From contig JACBWW010000018.1 of assembly GCA_020086605.1 (NCBI GenBank), positions 15,204,025 through 15,268,024 of the forward strand: a DNA stretch of 64,000 nt, in the 5' to 3' direction. This document shows positions 1-13,269 of this stretch, piece after piece (position 1 is the first letter of the stretch; every line of letters begins with the position of its first letter). The notes below the pieces were generated by a model. That model had not been told where the DNA came from. It was given only the letters and a program-made list of their open reading frames with translations, and ran no database searches. The DNA is from Lanius collurio (taxonomy: Eukaryota > Chordata > Aves > Passeriformes > Laniidae). The position numbers and the translations under genes were made by a program.

Positions 1-742
1 TTGCTCATGACTGAGGTTTAGGCAGAAAAAGGATCCCCCTGGAAATTGGCTGTCACATTTGCAAGGCTCTTTTGTAAATCTTTCCTGGCAGCTCTTTTCT
101 TCTGCTTTACTTCTTGTGCATGTCAGGGTTTGTGATTCTTCCTAGAGGCTCTAACATGATATTCCTCTCCCTGTGTCTCTGGCCCCAAAGCAGCGTGTTC
201 CCCAGAGGGAGCCATGTGGGGGGACAGCGCTGAGCACAAGCCCAGGATTGGGGTGCTCTGCAGCCAGCAGAGAGAGCCAAAGAGCACAGAGAGCCCCGCT
301 CATGGTCCGTGTCTATCCGAGCAGATGCTGAGGATGTGGGTCCTCTGAGCCAGGGGCTGTCCCACCTCTGGCTACAGCCTCACCACAGAGAGATGGGCTG
401 CAGTCAGAGCTCCTGCAAAGAGAGGCTTTCCATGGAGCAGCACTTTTGGGGGCCGGAGCTGTGTCAGGATGCAGGCACTGCTGTTGCACTGATGAGGATT
501 TTTTTCCTCAAACTAAGTGCCTGCTTCTCATTTCTAAAGGGCATTTCTCATGTCACAGTTGCCAGTTTTCAGGACGTCAGAATAAAGTTAATTAACGTGA
601 AAATAAGTTAAGTGTTCTACCCAGGGTAAAATGAAGTGGATTTTGTCCTAATGGCAATTTTCAAGAAAGTGCTTCCATGCAAATCTTCTTCCCTTGGCAT
701 TTTTTGTTTTTCACCCTCTCCTTATTCCCTCAGCTCTTCTGA
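1..742. other. Unique noncoding sequence upstream of the CKAP5 pseudogene
   Basis: No gene is seen here. The short open frames have no recognisable domains. A palindromic TTAATTAA lies near 589-597 and a POU-type octamer ATGCAAAT at 677-684. A pyrimidine-rich run ending in CAG (about 700-733) sits just before the point where CKAP5 similarity begins. It resembles a 3' splice site, but the aligned region after it contains no introns, so it is probably coincidental flanking sequence. Confidence 0.5.
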
Positions 743-2636
743 AACTTCACAGTCTAAGCAGCAAAGGAAGGAATTGGCTTGTTCAAAGCAGTTGGGGATC
801 TTCCTGAAGAACATAGGAGGATGCTGGGTCATATTGCAAAACAGGAACCTGGCAGGTCAAGAGTTTCTTCTACATAGTGTTTCAATGAGAAACCTCAGCA
901 TGGTTCAAACACAAGATCTGAAGTCTCTTGTCACCATGCAGAGATGCACCCTTGAAGCTAGAGCCTACCTGCTCTTAAGGAGGAAATTTCAGTGGTGGAT
1001 ATGGCTCCCCAGACACTGCCTCCACATTCAAGCGAGCAAGAGAGCAAGCTGGTCTGCAGAAAACACAATCTCTTTAGACTGAAAGATATAATCCAGTTAG
1101 ATATGAACCCTGAATTCCAAACCCTGCTTATCTCCTCAGACAGTGATGACACATGTCATAACGTCACCTCCACCATCAATTTCTTTACTTGTCACATTAG
1201 CAGTGGTGATACTGACACCAGCAACAAGGCAATGAAAGAAATTCAGGAGATCCTGAGACAGAGGAACAAAGTAGAAACCATATCTGGGCACATTAATGAG
1301 TTCCTTGTAGCCAGCTTTCAATCAATCAAGTTTATCAACCAGAGGCAGGAAGCAGATAAGAAATGAGGGAAGGAACAAATCATTCTGTGATGTAATTGTG
1401 TCATCTTGTAACTCTGTCCTCCAGAAGAAACTGGCTCAGGAGGCCTTAGTGGAAATGCTTAAGGATGTAATGAACAATCTTTTTACCTTCATGCTAGAAT
1501 TCCTGAATGGAGACATAGAAGAAAATCGGAAGCTAACACAGCCATTAATGTCCTCATGAAGAGGATGTTGGAAAAATCTGACCAGATGCCAATATTTTGT
1601 GCCTTGCTGAAGCTGCTTCAAGGCAGCCTGACCGCTGAGGGCAGCCCAGATGAGTTTTCTGAGCTGCTGGCCAAGTGCCTGTGGAGGATCACATGGCTTC
1701 TGCCAGGCACCATCAACAACATCAACCTGGATGCAATCCTGCTGGATGCCCACACACTCATGAAGACTTTCCAATGGAAACACTGAGGCTGCACACAAAC
1801 TCCCACTGTAGACCCTGAAAACTGTCACACAACCTGTGCAAGCTGAAAAGAGTGAGGATGCTGGACCACCTTACCCTGACTTAGGATGCAGCTGGCTCCA
1901 AGGTAGAAGCTTTCCTCCAAAAGACAGTCAATCCTACTGCCAAGCACAGGGCCAGGGAAACAACGGTAGGAGCAGGAGGGGAGGTGCCCAGGGCAGCTCA
2001 CAGGGTTGCAAAGCACAAAGCTGGTGATATTTTAGAAATCATCTTCTTGAAAAATTTCTCCAAATAGAGTTTGAAGGTCTGGAGGAGTTATATATATGAA
2101 TGTAAAAACAAATGACCTGGGGGAAGTTGGGGTCTTTCGTAGAAAACCTCTCCCTCTTTGTGCAGAGCTGAGTGAAGCAAAGCCTGGCCATCATCCAGAC
2201 AGAACAGGACACCAGAGAAGCTTCTTCCTCCTCCTCCTCCCTTGAGGAATACCCTGAGGTGGAGCCATCTTCCCTTAGGTCCACAGAGATCACAGGAGGG
2301 TCCGTAAAGGGGAAGAAGTTGATGCCATCCTGTCACCTAGAAGACAGCAACAACAGCCATTCCCCTGAAGAAGAAACACAACCTTGCAAGCAAAACAGCC
2401 CACAGCAGACTCCCTGCCAGTCAGGTCCCCTCAAAGGATGCCAATGTTGTACTTCTCCCTGGGGTGATGTCCCTGGGGGCAGGAAGAACCACCAGCAGAA
2501 AAAGCACTGGGACCTCAGAATTATCCAGGCCTCCTCCACATACACATCAGATGGTGAGATCCATAAATCAATAAAGAATAAACTCCAGCATGAATTACCA
2601 TGTGAATTACCATCTCTCTTTAGCTTTTAAAAAAAA
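743..2636 (+). pseudogene. CKAP5: Processed pseudogene (retrocopy) of CKAP5, C-terminal part
   Basis: The intact parent gene encodes ch-TOG/XMAP215, a TOG-domain microtubule polymerase of the spindle and microtubule plus ends. Reading across frames, the translation follows the C-terminal quarter of vertebrate CKAP5 in order. There is a LPEEHRRML block after a FKAVGDL (about 782-830), then RRKFQ (about 979), STINF (about 1169), SGHINEF (about 1283), LEKSDQ (about 1568), KCLWR (about 1673), INLDAILLD (about 1718), an LCKLKR...LDHLT block (about 1837-1875), a FLKNFSK block (about 2045), and EGLEELY (about 2070) leading into a serine-rich tail (about 2220). The frame moves from 2 to 3, back to 2, to 1 and to 3. 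In-frame stops occur near 755, 875, 1816 and 2034, among others, so no product can be made. The similarity runs through a region that is many exons in the parent gene with no intron-sized gap, which indicates reverse transcription from mRNA. Two overlapping AATAAA signals (2570-2575, 2577-2582) and an 8-A run (2629-2636) may mark the 3' end. Similarity is weak after about 2300. No target-site duplication was found. The comparison is from memory of the protein family. Confidence 0.85.
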
Positions 2637-3199
2637 TAATGTGGGTGACACTGATACCTTGGATCAAAATTGAGCACAGAGCTCACAAATCTTGCCAGGG
2701 CAAAGGGCAGAGAACCAGCTGTGCACTGACCCTTCCTGGACAGCCTCCACAGGGGTCCTGACATCGGATTTTCCAGCATTCTAACATTCATAGTTAGCAA
2801 AGTATCAGACCAACTGTGCTCTGGTTCCCAGCTGAGAGAGAGATCAGGGCATCCAAACAGCATCTCTACCTTCCTGCACATTGACCACCATGTTGCCCAG
2901 GGAGCCTGCCAAAGACAAAAGATTGCAAGAGGAAATTCATTGGAGAAAGTGATTTGTAAAATTTGCATGTTTCTCTTTGGTAAAATCAATACACGACTTT
3001 CAAACCCACTTTCACTTGTCAGACTGAAAGAGTTGAGAGAGCAGAGCTACTATGGATGACTGCAGAATGCCAATGCCTCACCCTGGCCCATCTATCAGCT
3101 CCACTTTTCCAAGTATGCTGCTATTCTCATGTAAAATCGCCTTAATTTGTTCTTAACACCCCTCTTGTCTCTAAGTTCTTGAGGTGGGAGTCCTTAGCT

Positions 3200-3510
3200 T
3201 TGTATCAGGTATAACAGTAAGCACTTCAATGATGCTCACTAAATTACAAGGCTTTTTTACTAATAGACAATTCAGTCAATTACAAAATGCTATTAAGCAT
3301 TTGTGCTCAGGCAGAGCGAGTTAGGTGCCTGGTGAACATAGCAAACCAATATTTTTAATTAAAATAAGAGGAAAGGAACACACAGGCTGATTACCAGCCA
3401 ACAAGAAAATTGCCTCCCAGAGATCTCAAAGTGTAATTACCCTTTCTGAATGGCCAAAATGACTGGTTTGCCTCAGACGGTAATTTTCTTTAATGCTGCT
3501 ACAAAATCAT
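3200..3510. promoter_or_regulatory. Candidate conserved noncoding element
   Basis: AT-rich, non-repetitive block with several ATTA/TAAT cores (for example TTTTAATTAA near 3354 and GTAATTACC near 3434) and no coding potential. The composition resembles vertebrate developmental enhancers, but conservation cannot be seen from one sequence. Confidence 0.25.
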
Positions 3511-5089
3511 GGCCACCCTCTCACCTATCCCATTCATCCACTGCTGTACCTGCCCAAGGCCTGCTCAAGTATCCATGAACTCATGCTCTGGTACACCTCT
3601 GTGTGGTTTCTACCTGATTTTCCGGCTGCGTAGCTGGAGGATTCTGCCAATGCCTGCAGAGGTACTGTCCTTCCATTCCTTCCTGCTCTGTCCTTGTGAC
3701 ACCCTCTGTTTTTGTGCTAAAGGACACACCTGGAGTGGAGCTGTGTCACTTACATGCAACATAATTGGCTGCCCTGTATGTGCCATTCCAAGAGCAAATT
3801 CGTATCCGTGTTGAACTCTGAGGTCAGGCAACTGGATGTGCTGTTCCAGGAGGCTTCCTTCAGTGCTGTGCTCCCTTTTTCCTAGTAGCAAGTGCCCCAT
3901 GAGCAGCCATTCCAGGAAATGTTCTGCACAGAAGCCCAAACGCCATTCCATTATAGTTACCAGGTAAGACTGTCCACTCACTGCCTTGTCACTCAGTCCA
4001 CACTGAAATTTGCCCAGTGAGAATGTTCCCTTTGCAAAAGCCTCCCTGGGCATGTGTTGCTGTAGACCCCCCAGGCATGTGCTCTCACCAGGCTTCCTCC
4101 TGCCCCAAGCAACAGCTGCAGTGCTGCATCTGGCTCCCTGCTAGAGGGAAAGCCATTAAACAGCTGATAGAGCTGATATGGTGAGGCCACACACTGTTGT
4201 AGCCAGGGGACACATGCAGACTCCTCTATAATGCTGAAGGCCTGATCCATTCCTTAAGGGTTCCAGAGACTCTAGAAAATGGGGGAAAGTCAAGTGTTTG
4301 GAAGCTTTACCATATTTGCCTGGCAGGCTGACTCTGCATTCATGCTATCAGAATGTCTCAGAGCCCTTGCCAGCCACCAGAAGCCTCCTGTGGTTGGTGC
4401 AAAACAAAGTCAGAGCAAGTGACCATCCTTGTCCTGCAGATATTGGATGTGATAGGAGATAACTGCATTAGCAGGGATGCCCTGGATTCCTACGGGAGCA
4501 AGCAGCCTCTTGAATATTCTCAGTGTGTTCTCTCAGGTGCCCCTCAGCACAGCCCCGGAGCACCACCCAGAAGTGCCCTGAGCATCCAGATCACGATCTC
4601 TACAAGCCAATCCTGCTTGCAGCAATTTGCCCCAGGCGTAGAACAACATGCAGTGGGGTACACCGGGTCCAGGTGCTTATTCTGGGTCTTACACCGGAGA
4701 CAGAGGAGCACATTCCTGCCTGTGAAGCAGTGGTTAAGGAATAGATCCTAACACACAGGATGCTGCTCTTGCCAGCTCCGTAGGCTCAGTTTTGCTGGCT
4801 AGGAGTTCAATTTTCCCCACTCCTGCCTCCCAGCCAGACAGTCCTCCAGGCTGTTCTTCCTCCCCCACAGCCCTGGGGAACAAAAAAGAGCAGAAGAGCA
4901 CCTGGGTCAGGAGGCAAAGAAGGAGAGCTGCAAAGATCTCATAAGGGAAGGCAGACCTGGTACCTTTTGCTCTTTCCTGGTTCAGTCCTCTTCCATTTGC
5001 TGGAATCACAATCAAACTGTGTTCTCGGGAGATAGCAGGGTTAAGGAGATCAAGGAAATACAAATAAATACAGTATAAACAAATCAATC

Positions 5090-5420
5090 AGAGGGATAAA
5101 AAACATTCGACAGAGACACACTAATTAAAAATATAATAATCTAGATAGTGGACATTTATTTAAAATGGTGCAATTACAGCTTTTAATCATCCAGGTTTAA
5201 ATTAACAGCAGCAGTGAAGTGGCTGCGCAAATGTGTTCTCTGTAATGAACTGATATTAGAAAGCCAGCTTGGTGATCTCTCCCTCTCTCGGGCTAATTCT
5301 CCCTCCTCTCATTGTAAAATAACCTTTTGGTGTCATTTTCTTGTAGAGTCTTGAAGATGAAGACACAATATTGGAGCTAAATTAAATCCCCTTCACATAT
5401 TTCTCTTCTTTCAAGCTGTA
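5090..5420. promoter_or_regulatory. Candidate conserved noncoding element
   Basis: AT-rich unique sequence with clustered homeodomain-type cores: CTAATTAAAAA near 5122, GCAATTACAGC near 5170, TTTAAATTAAC near 5197. There is no reading frame of note. The call rests on composition only. Confidence 0.28.
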
Positions 5421-6879
5421 AAAATTGCTGGTATCAGTCATTCAATCTCTAGTGCTGACGCAACCACACTTGAGGAGAACATCTGGGGGCCCCAAGAGTC
5501 ATTATAGGGAAAATAAAATCCTATATTACAATCAGTCAGCAATTAAAAGGCAGGATGCAGGAGGGCAAATCCTGCAAGATGCTGAGCAGGCTTGATGGGG
5601 AAATCAAATGTTAGACCTGTGATGCTCTGGGGCTCTTTTCTTCTCAGTTAAGTCATTTGAGAGGAGGTTAAAAAATTTCAGCATCTGCCCCTGCCCAGAA
5701 CAAATGGTCTTGGAAATACCTTGTGTTAATTTGAGTCAGTGCTGATCCAGAGGTCACAGGTTTCATGCCTACTGGCCCCATCTGCAGGGCTGTGCCAAAC
5801 TTGCCTTGGCTTGGCAGGCCCCAGCCCAACCTGGGATTCAAACAGACATGGTGTGATGAAGGCAACACTCAGCTCACCGTGTGAAGCCCACATGGTTATA
5901 GTAGGCTCGACTGGCAAGCCAGAGATGGGAAAGCTCTCTGCCCCTGGCATGGTTCTCACTTAGGAACACGATGGGTCAGATCTGCCCTGGGCAACAGTCA
6001 TGGCCTTTCTCCCACACCTGGACCTCCACCTGCCCTGTTAAAAGCATCTTTCCTACAGAAGAGCCCTATGTCTACCAGACAAGATGCTGAGGAGCTCACT
6101 GCAGTGATGGAAGTGGGCAAAACTACAGACACGTGGCAAGTGACACTGTTGAAGGAAAATCTTTTCAAGACACGGCTGTTCTGAGATGGGTTCAAAACCC
6201 AGAGCCAAGGAGAGGCCATTCTCCAGTGCCTGCCAAAGCTCTGCTGGTCTGCAGCCCCTTCCCCCTGCCAGCCAGCACGTGCAGCTCTGCCCCAACCCTG
6301 CCTTCGCTCTGTCCCTGTGTCATCCTCTGCACAGGGAGAGTCACAGCAAGCCAGAAACTGACCCAAAAGTTCCTCAAGACTCAGCTTCCAGCAGTGTCCC
6401 ACAACTCGTGCTAGTGGCAGCACAGTGCTAGTCCTGATCAAAGTGTTAAATGGCTTCACTTCTCAGCTGGATTTGCTTTGAGACTGCAAGAAAAGGGACA
6501 AGAACGTAAAAACAAAATAAAAAAAATAAAAAAAAACATTTTGGAAGTATGGAAAGATCTCTGTGTGGGAAATGACCACCATACAGAAGAGCAGATGTGT
6601 GACTCTGTGTGTGTGGATGCCTACACTTGTGCCTCTGCGTGTGTAAGTCACAGCTTCTCCCAGAGCTGCTCATCCACTCCTGGGCTCCAGCCATTGTCAC
6701 CAAACACAATTCCCTACTTGCATCCATAGTCCTGAGCACAGGATTAAAATCAGGAGCCCTCTGGAAAGACAATTTCATCTCATTAGCACCAAACCTTCCT
6801 CTCCTTCCTGTTTACCCGAAAAGTGTGCAAACATACAGCAAGAGAGCAAGAGTCACGCAGCTCTCACGGCTGTGGCAGG

Positions 6880-7200
6880 CACTGCAATTACCTGGCATGC
6901 ACATTAAGATTAATAAATATGAACTTTACTTATGTTTATACTGTCCACCTAAGATGGAAAAAACATGCTTTGCTACTTAATCAAATTAGAGCTATAAAAT
7001 TATTTCCCTTTTAGAAGGTTCATTTCTGTTTGGTTGGCAATTAACGCTGATGATTGGAGTCCCATCTTTAAAGCATTTTGAAAGACAGAAAATGGTAGAA
7101 GTGCAACAGGACTTTAATGGAGTCATTGCACATATCAGGTAATAAAGCATAACAGACTGTTTACTTCAAGTACTCTAATTATTTGAGAGCTTTTTAAAAA
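6880..7200. promoter_or_regulatory. Candidate conserved noncoding element
   Basis: Unique AT-rich block running from a GCAATTACC core through ATTAAGATTAATAAAT, TTAATCAAATTAG and GCAATTAACGC to an ATTATTTGAG core near 7180. The dense, non-simple AT cores in otherwise featureless DNA resemble a homeodomain-bound enhancer. No conservation data are available here. Confidence 0.3.
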
Positions 7201-8389
7201 ACAGAAGACTGACATAGGAAAACTGTAATTTCATTTGAATTAATTTTTTAAAAGAAGCTGGAAAAACTAAACAAATAAAAAAAAAAAACAAAAAAACAAA
7301 ACCTGTTTTTTAAAATGTTTCTTTCCAATTCCTGGCAGCTAGGCCAGGCCCCAGGCAGACACTGAGGAGCTAATTTTCCCTTTTGTTTTTCTCAACTTTT
7401 CTCTCTTGTGTGCAGGACAGGGATGACCAGTTGCACACTTGGTCTGCACACAACCACTCCTGCACTATCACCGAAAACATCTCAAGGAACCAATGCACCT
7501 TCTCATGGGTGAAGGTGCATTGTTCCACCCCTCTCTGAGCTGCAGGGGACAAAGTCACTGTCATTGCCTCATCTAAGTGACACAGAAACCCCTTCAAAAC
7601 CTTTAGCACAACCAGTAAAGCATTTATCAGCTGTACCTTAGTCTGGGACACAAGTCTCTGGTGAGGCAGAGTGCATCTCCCACAGCTTCCTTGCCTCTGC
7701 AGAACTAGCGAGGTTTGATTCCTCTTCTTTCCAAACCAGCACCAAAGCAGCAGCACAACTGAGGCAGGATGGGACTTCTGGAGGTCTCTGGTCCTCCCCT
7801 CTGCACAAAGGGTCCAGATTTAAAGTTAGATTATGTTTTCTGATCTCATCATGCTGAGATTTTAATATCTTCAAAGACAGAGATGCCCATAGTCACCATT
7901 TGACTACAGCCACAGAGAAGACAAAATTACAGGGAAGAGACCGAAAGGCTGGTTCCAGCAAGAGGAAGCATGGCCAAATCCTTGTGGTCTCCCTTGGCAC
8001 GACTCAGTAAAGCCAGCAGTTTGGCTGGGGCCAGCCTCTCCCACACAGTGCTTACCCTGCTGTTTGTATCCAAGCACACTGTTTCCCTGCCCAGCTGCCT
8101 GCAGCTTTGTGGGTTCTGCCCCATGGCCTGGCCAGCGCTGATCTCAGCCTGTCCCAGCCCAGGTGACACCAGTCAGCTTGAACTATCTCAGCTGGGTCAG
8201 ACCAGGGACCACTGTACAACCAGTTGCCTCGGGATTAGGTCAAGACTTTTGTGGCCACACAAAGAAGAGGGAGGTGCAGAATCTGGCCCCAGATCTGGTG
8301 GCCTGGTTTCCTGAATCACAGCTGCTCCCCCATTTCAGTTTAAGTTGCTTCACCAACTGAGTCTATTTGCAAGGCAGTACAAGCCAAGA

Positions 8390-8640
8390 CAAATTTGCCC
8401 CCAAAGTAATAACTTTTCAATTACCTTCGTTATGCCTTGCTCAACACAACAGCACAGCACCTCTTGAGGGAGCAGCTGAGTATTTCTCTCCAGGGTGCAC
8501 ATTTATTATTTTAAGAATCATTTAATTTTCCATCTGAACAAAAGGGGCGAATGTAGGTCCTGAATGACTCCAGGGCCCCGTTCAATACCTTACTGTGTTA
8601 TCCATCACAGCAATTACACGTGGTAATTCATCTCTGAGAA
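8390..8640. promoter_or_regulatory. Candidate conserved noncoding element
   Basis: Unique block with TTCAATTACC near 8417, ATCATTTAATTTTCC near 8518, and the imperfect inverted pair AATTACACGTGGTAATT near 8611-8627, which is centred on a CACGTG E-box. No coding potential is seen. Confidence 0.28.
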
Positions 8641-11600
8641 ACTTCAGTGCACAGATCTGAGAGCATTTGACGTATCTGGCATGGCTCCAAACTCTGGGAG
8701 CCCATGGAAAGAAGGGATCATGACTGGGAAATGTGCCATTATGCCCAAGAAACTCAGACAAAAGTTTTGGTAATGGGCCTTTGAGCATACCAACAACCTG
8801 AAGTCTGGCTTTCCAGTACCTCTTCCAAACTCTGGCTTCTCATAGCACACACACTCATACCTGCAAGTCCCTTTGCTGGGGCCAGTGGGATTAACAATAT
8901 TTGTGTGGTGATGTTCTTCACAGTGGGTTCCTTGTTGGGTCTGACACTGAGAGAAATGTGACTAAATGCCAGCACAGCAAATAGCCCAGCAGAGACACCA
9001 TTTACTCTCTGAGGTCTGTGTGTCTGTTACTCGCTGCGTGTCTGTAATTCACTGTCTCTTCATCAGTGACCTGTAGGGCTTAAACCAAAATCTACTGAGG
9101 GACCAATAGAAAAGTTCAATTGTGATTTCCATATCTAAAGGAAATACCAAGATAGCTCTGATCTTATAGCTGAGATCTTCCCATGCTTCCAGCTGCTTTC
9201 TGCTACCTTTATTTGCCTCCCAGTTTCCACTTAGAAAAGGCTGCCTGGATTAGAGATGCTAATGTGGGCTGTGAGCTTGTCTTTGGCACAGATCTAGCCA
9301 GGATCTGGTATCCGGAATATTCTCCAGATTCTTCTTACCTGGCTGCCTGTAAATGATGTGAGCACAGTCCTGGTGTGTCCTCAGTGCTGGGCCTGGCAGT
9401 GCACACAACTTCAGGGTGCTATTTCAGAAGCTCTCCCTGCTAACTGGGAGTGGGTGGGCTCCTGCCAGCTCCTCAGAAACACAAGAAACAGTCTCAGATG
9501 AAGCAACAGAGTTGTTGCCAGGCTCAGAAAATAATGAGAACCTCAGCTTGCTTCAAAATGCTCCAGCTACAGGTACATGCCTCATGCTGAGAGGCCACTC
9601 TGCATGGCTGCATCAAGTGCTGGTGACTGAGGACAGGAATCCCCAGACATTCCCCTCAGTGCTGCTGCCACGTGTGTGAGCACTCAGCAGTGATGAAAGC
9701 AGACTGCAAACTGGGCACACAAGTGTGTCCTGTGATCACACGTCTAAGGAATATCCCCTCTCCAGACCCCTGAGCCCATCACACAGGCAGACTGGAGGGG
9801 GGGGTCACCTGTCACCAGGCACAAGAAATGGGTGTTTCCTTGCGAAGTTAAAGGTTGAAAGTATTTTTCATTAGGTCACACTTGCCTCCTCATGGTTTTT
9901 CATTTTCCTGTCCTGTCCTGGCAGGTCACTGGTGTGAGCATCCTCCCAGATCCCAAGGAAAGGGTGGCTTGAGTCCTTACTAAAGGAAAAGGTGAAAGTC
10001 AGCCCCTGGGCTTCTATTTCTCCAAGTCCCAGGAAGATTAAAAGCAGTAGAAAGTCTGGTTACATGTTAGTCTGTGGCCAAGGGAAGCCAGCAGATTTTA
10101 GAAAAATCTTAAATTTAGAAATATTAATCTGACCCTCTCTTTTGACATTCTGGACCACACAGTTCAGAAAGTTTCACCCAGATATCCAAGGAGCAGTCCT
10201 GACTGAATGGACCATATATTTTTAGGAAGGTTTCCCATCAGTCTTCAGGCTGTAGAGCACGTGAAAACCTGAAAAGTCTTAGCACTGCTTCAACTTCAAG
10301 TATAATTCAGAACAGCCTGTATGGAGACCTCAATCTCCTCAGCCAGGGTACTTTGGCAGACACAGAAAGTCCTGTAGGCTGTATTGGAAAAGCCAGGTGA
10401 AAGCCTCTGAGATGCAGACTTGGGGAAGAAAATGCATTAAATAAGATGGTACTCACAGCCCAGGTGTGCCCAAAGCAAGACCCACCCATGAAGCTGTGGT
10501 AATTTGCATCCATCAGCACAGAATTGCTGCTGTGAGGCAGTGGGTTTCTTTAGTTTTCACCTGGACAGCCTGGTTTCTCTGTAGTCCTGCAGGAGCTGAT
10601 TGAGCTCAAGGGGCAGCTGAACTCAGTGGGTGCTTGGGGACCAGCAGATCTTTTCCCTGAACCCAACCCTTTTGCTGCATAAGTCCCTGAGACTGGTGTT
10701 GATCCAGTAGCATTTGCAGGAGTCCAACACTCAGGACAAACCCCAGAGAGAGCAGCAGAGCTCCCTTTGCCTTCATTTCTTCCTCATTGCCACAACTATT
10801 GTAAAACAGCATTTTCCTGGATACAGAACATGTGCAGGTATGAACCTGTTCCTGGCTCTCCTAATTTTTAAAGAGCAGAAAGCAAGGGGAATTGAAAGGG
10901 TAGAAATGACAAGCAGGTCTGCATAATGCATTGATGAGTTCTCCACAGAGCTCACAGGAGGTGACCTGGAAGTTTGGCTAATTGGAAAATCATCTCTGTC
11001 AGGTAAAGGGCTGCTCCTGAATTATCACTGCTCTGAGCACCATTACTAACAGGGGAGCAGAGAAGAGATACCTCAAGTGTTTGCATTCCTGGTTCCTCTC
11101 TTTTCTCTATCCAGCTGGTAAACAATTTATTTCTTTACAATTCCCCAAATTATCACAAATCTGGAAATGCCTGGCTGCTGTGTCATTTAGCAAACAGTCC
11201 CTCATAGTGCCAAAAAAGCACGTGTCACTTGGTTCAGTTTGGAGAGAAGCATGGCAATGCTCCCATGTTGTCATTATTCCCAATACAACCCCCTATCAAA
11301 CTGTCCAAGGAATACAGCTTTTCCACAGTCCACCCAAGGTGGCACTGCTTTTTCTGGAAGAGTGTGCAACAGGGAGCCATCTCCTCTGTATGTAGGAACA
11401 GGAGCAATCCCCTCTCACCCTGCTGCTGCTCACCACCTGGTGTGATCCTGTGTTTGTGGCTAGAGGGGCAAGAACAACTCTAAAACTGGGTTTAATTTGT
11501 AACCTGCACATTTTCTGCCTGTGATGAGGTCCCACATCCTCTGAAAAGTGCCACGTACCAGGTAACTGATGTCCTGTGCACCCAGCTCCTCCCACTGCTG

Positions 11601-13269
11601 AAGGTTTTGCTCTGTGTACTGAAACATTTGGCTGTGGTTTTGCAGCCAACACTTTGTTGTCTGGTACAAACCAGGATAGCACATTCAGGTGAAGGTTTCC
11701 CCCACTCTCTTTAGGTACACCTTCTTCTCTCACCACAGTGCACTTCTGCCACACACAGTTCGTGGCAGCTCAGAGAGGGGGGTGGGACACAGGTCCCTTT
11801 GCCAACAGAGTCCTTCAGAGTGGCCATAAGAACATTTTTGCTGCCATACTTAAATCTGGTCAAGGGCTAAATCAGGATGTGTGCAGATTCAAAACATGAG
11901 GCATGTGCAGCTCTCATCTGCCTCTGTCTCCCTCTTGAAAAATAAAGCACTGAAGTTTAATTGAGTGGACTCTCAGCTGCAGGGGTGGCAGCAGGGTGAG
12001 TTGCAGAGCAAGGAGTTTATCAGATTTTTTAGCTGTGTGGGGTATGCTTTATCCAGGAATAACTGAGCATGTCAGCACTGCCAGACCCATGAAACAGGGA
12101 GAACCACTGTATTTTGTTAGCACTGACAGACCAAGGAGCTGTGTAGAGATGATGATCTCGCTGAGTCTTGCACAGATTAAGATGTGGTAGAGTGAACTTT
12201 CTTTCAGCTTCATGTCTAGAGGATGCTCTTTGTTTCCTTTTGCTGGTGATTGGACTATAGCCACTATAAACATTTGATACCATGCAGGGTACCCAGCATA
12301 ACTAGAAAATAACATGGCTAATTAGCCTCATGGATTATTTTAAAGCTCCCTCTGGAATACCCTCATTGAACAGGGTTATATTTCTTCCCTTCCCCCTACA
12401 ACAGATCCTCACTCTTAATTAAACTGGAAACCTGGCTGTGCCTGGCTCAGATGGAGTATTTTACCATTTATATTGTCTTTTCAGATAAAAGACACTACTG
12501 CTATTGCACAAGTGGAGAAGTAGCTGCTTTGTACATCTCCTTTGGGAGGCAGCAGCTCCAGCCCCTCAAACAGCAGCAGACCAAGGCAGAGGCAGAAATC
12601 CAAGAGCAGAAGCACTAATTCCCATGCCTTGTTTAGGCAAAACCATGCTGTCATTGATCCTTGATCCTTTCACCTAATTGGAGGGGTTAAAAAATGAAAA
12701 TTGCAGGTGAATCGGACTGAAGAGATGGGTTCAAGCACAAATCTCACAAGGACAGTGAGCTTCTCAAATAGCTTACTCAAAAATTATGTCAGGTGGTGTT
12801 TGGAACAAACAGGATGGCCATCCCTTCCAGACAAGGGTATTCCAGACAATGGATAGAGTTAACAGCCGAGGTGGAATTGCACTCATCAAAATCCTCTGCC
12901 CCATGAGCTGATCAACAGATTTTTAAGGAACACAAAATCAAGTCCCTCCAGAGAGGGAGGGATCATCACATGGATAAGACAAGATACTGGAGTGAAAACT
13001 CAGCATTTCATCTGAACCAGCCTCTGATAAGACATTAATGTGGGAATTGCATTATGCTTTTTCCCCCAAAACATTTGTTTATTTAGATCATCAGTTCTTT
13101 AATGACTTGACCTTGTCCTTTTTTCCACACTGTCACCATTTGTCACCCCATTATATGCTGCGTCCACCCACAGCCAGAGACTGTGTCTGCCCCAAGACAA
13201 GCCTTGCAGAAGGCTCAGTGGCATCCTGGAGCCCTTTGTGCTACAGCTGGATTTGGTTTCCATGTAAGA

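Noticed and set aside
700..734. Pyrimidine tract plus CAG resembling a 3' splice site before the CKAP5 similarity
   Set aside because: The downstream similarity lacks all other introns, so a retained splice site is unlikely. Probably chance flanking sequence.
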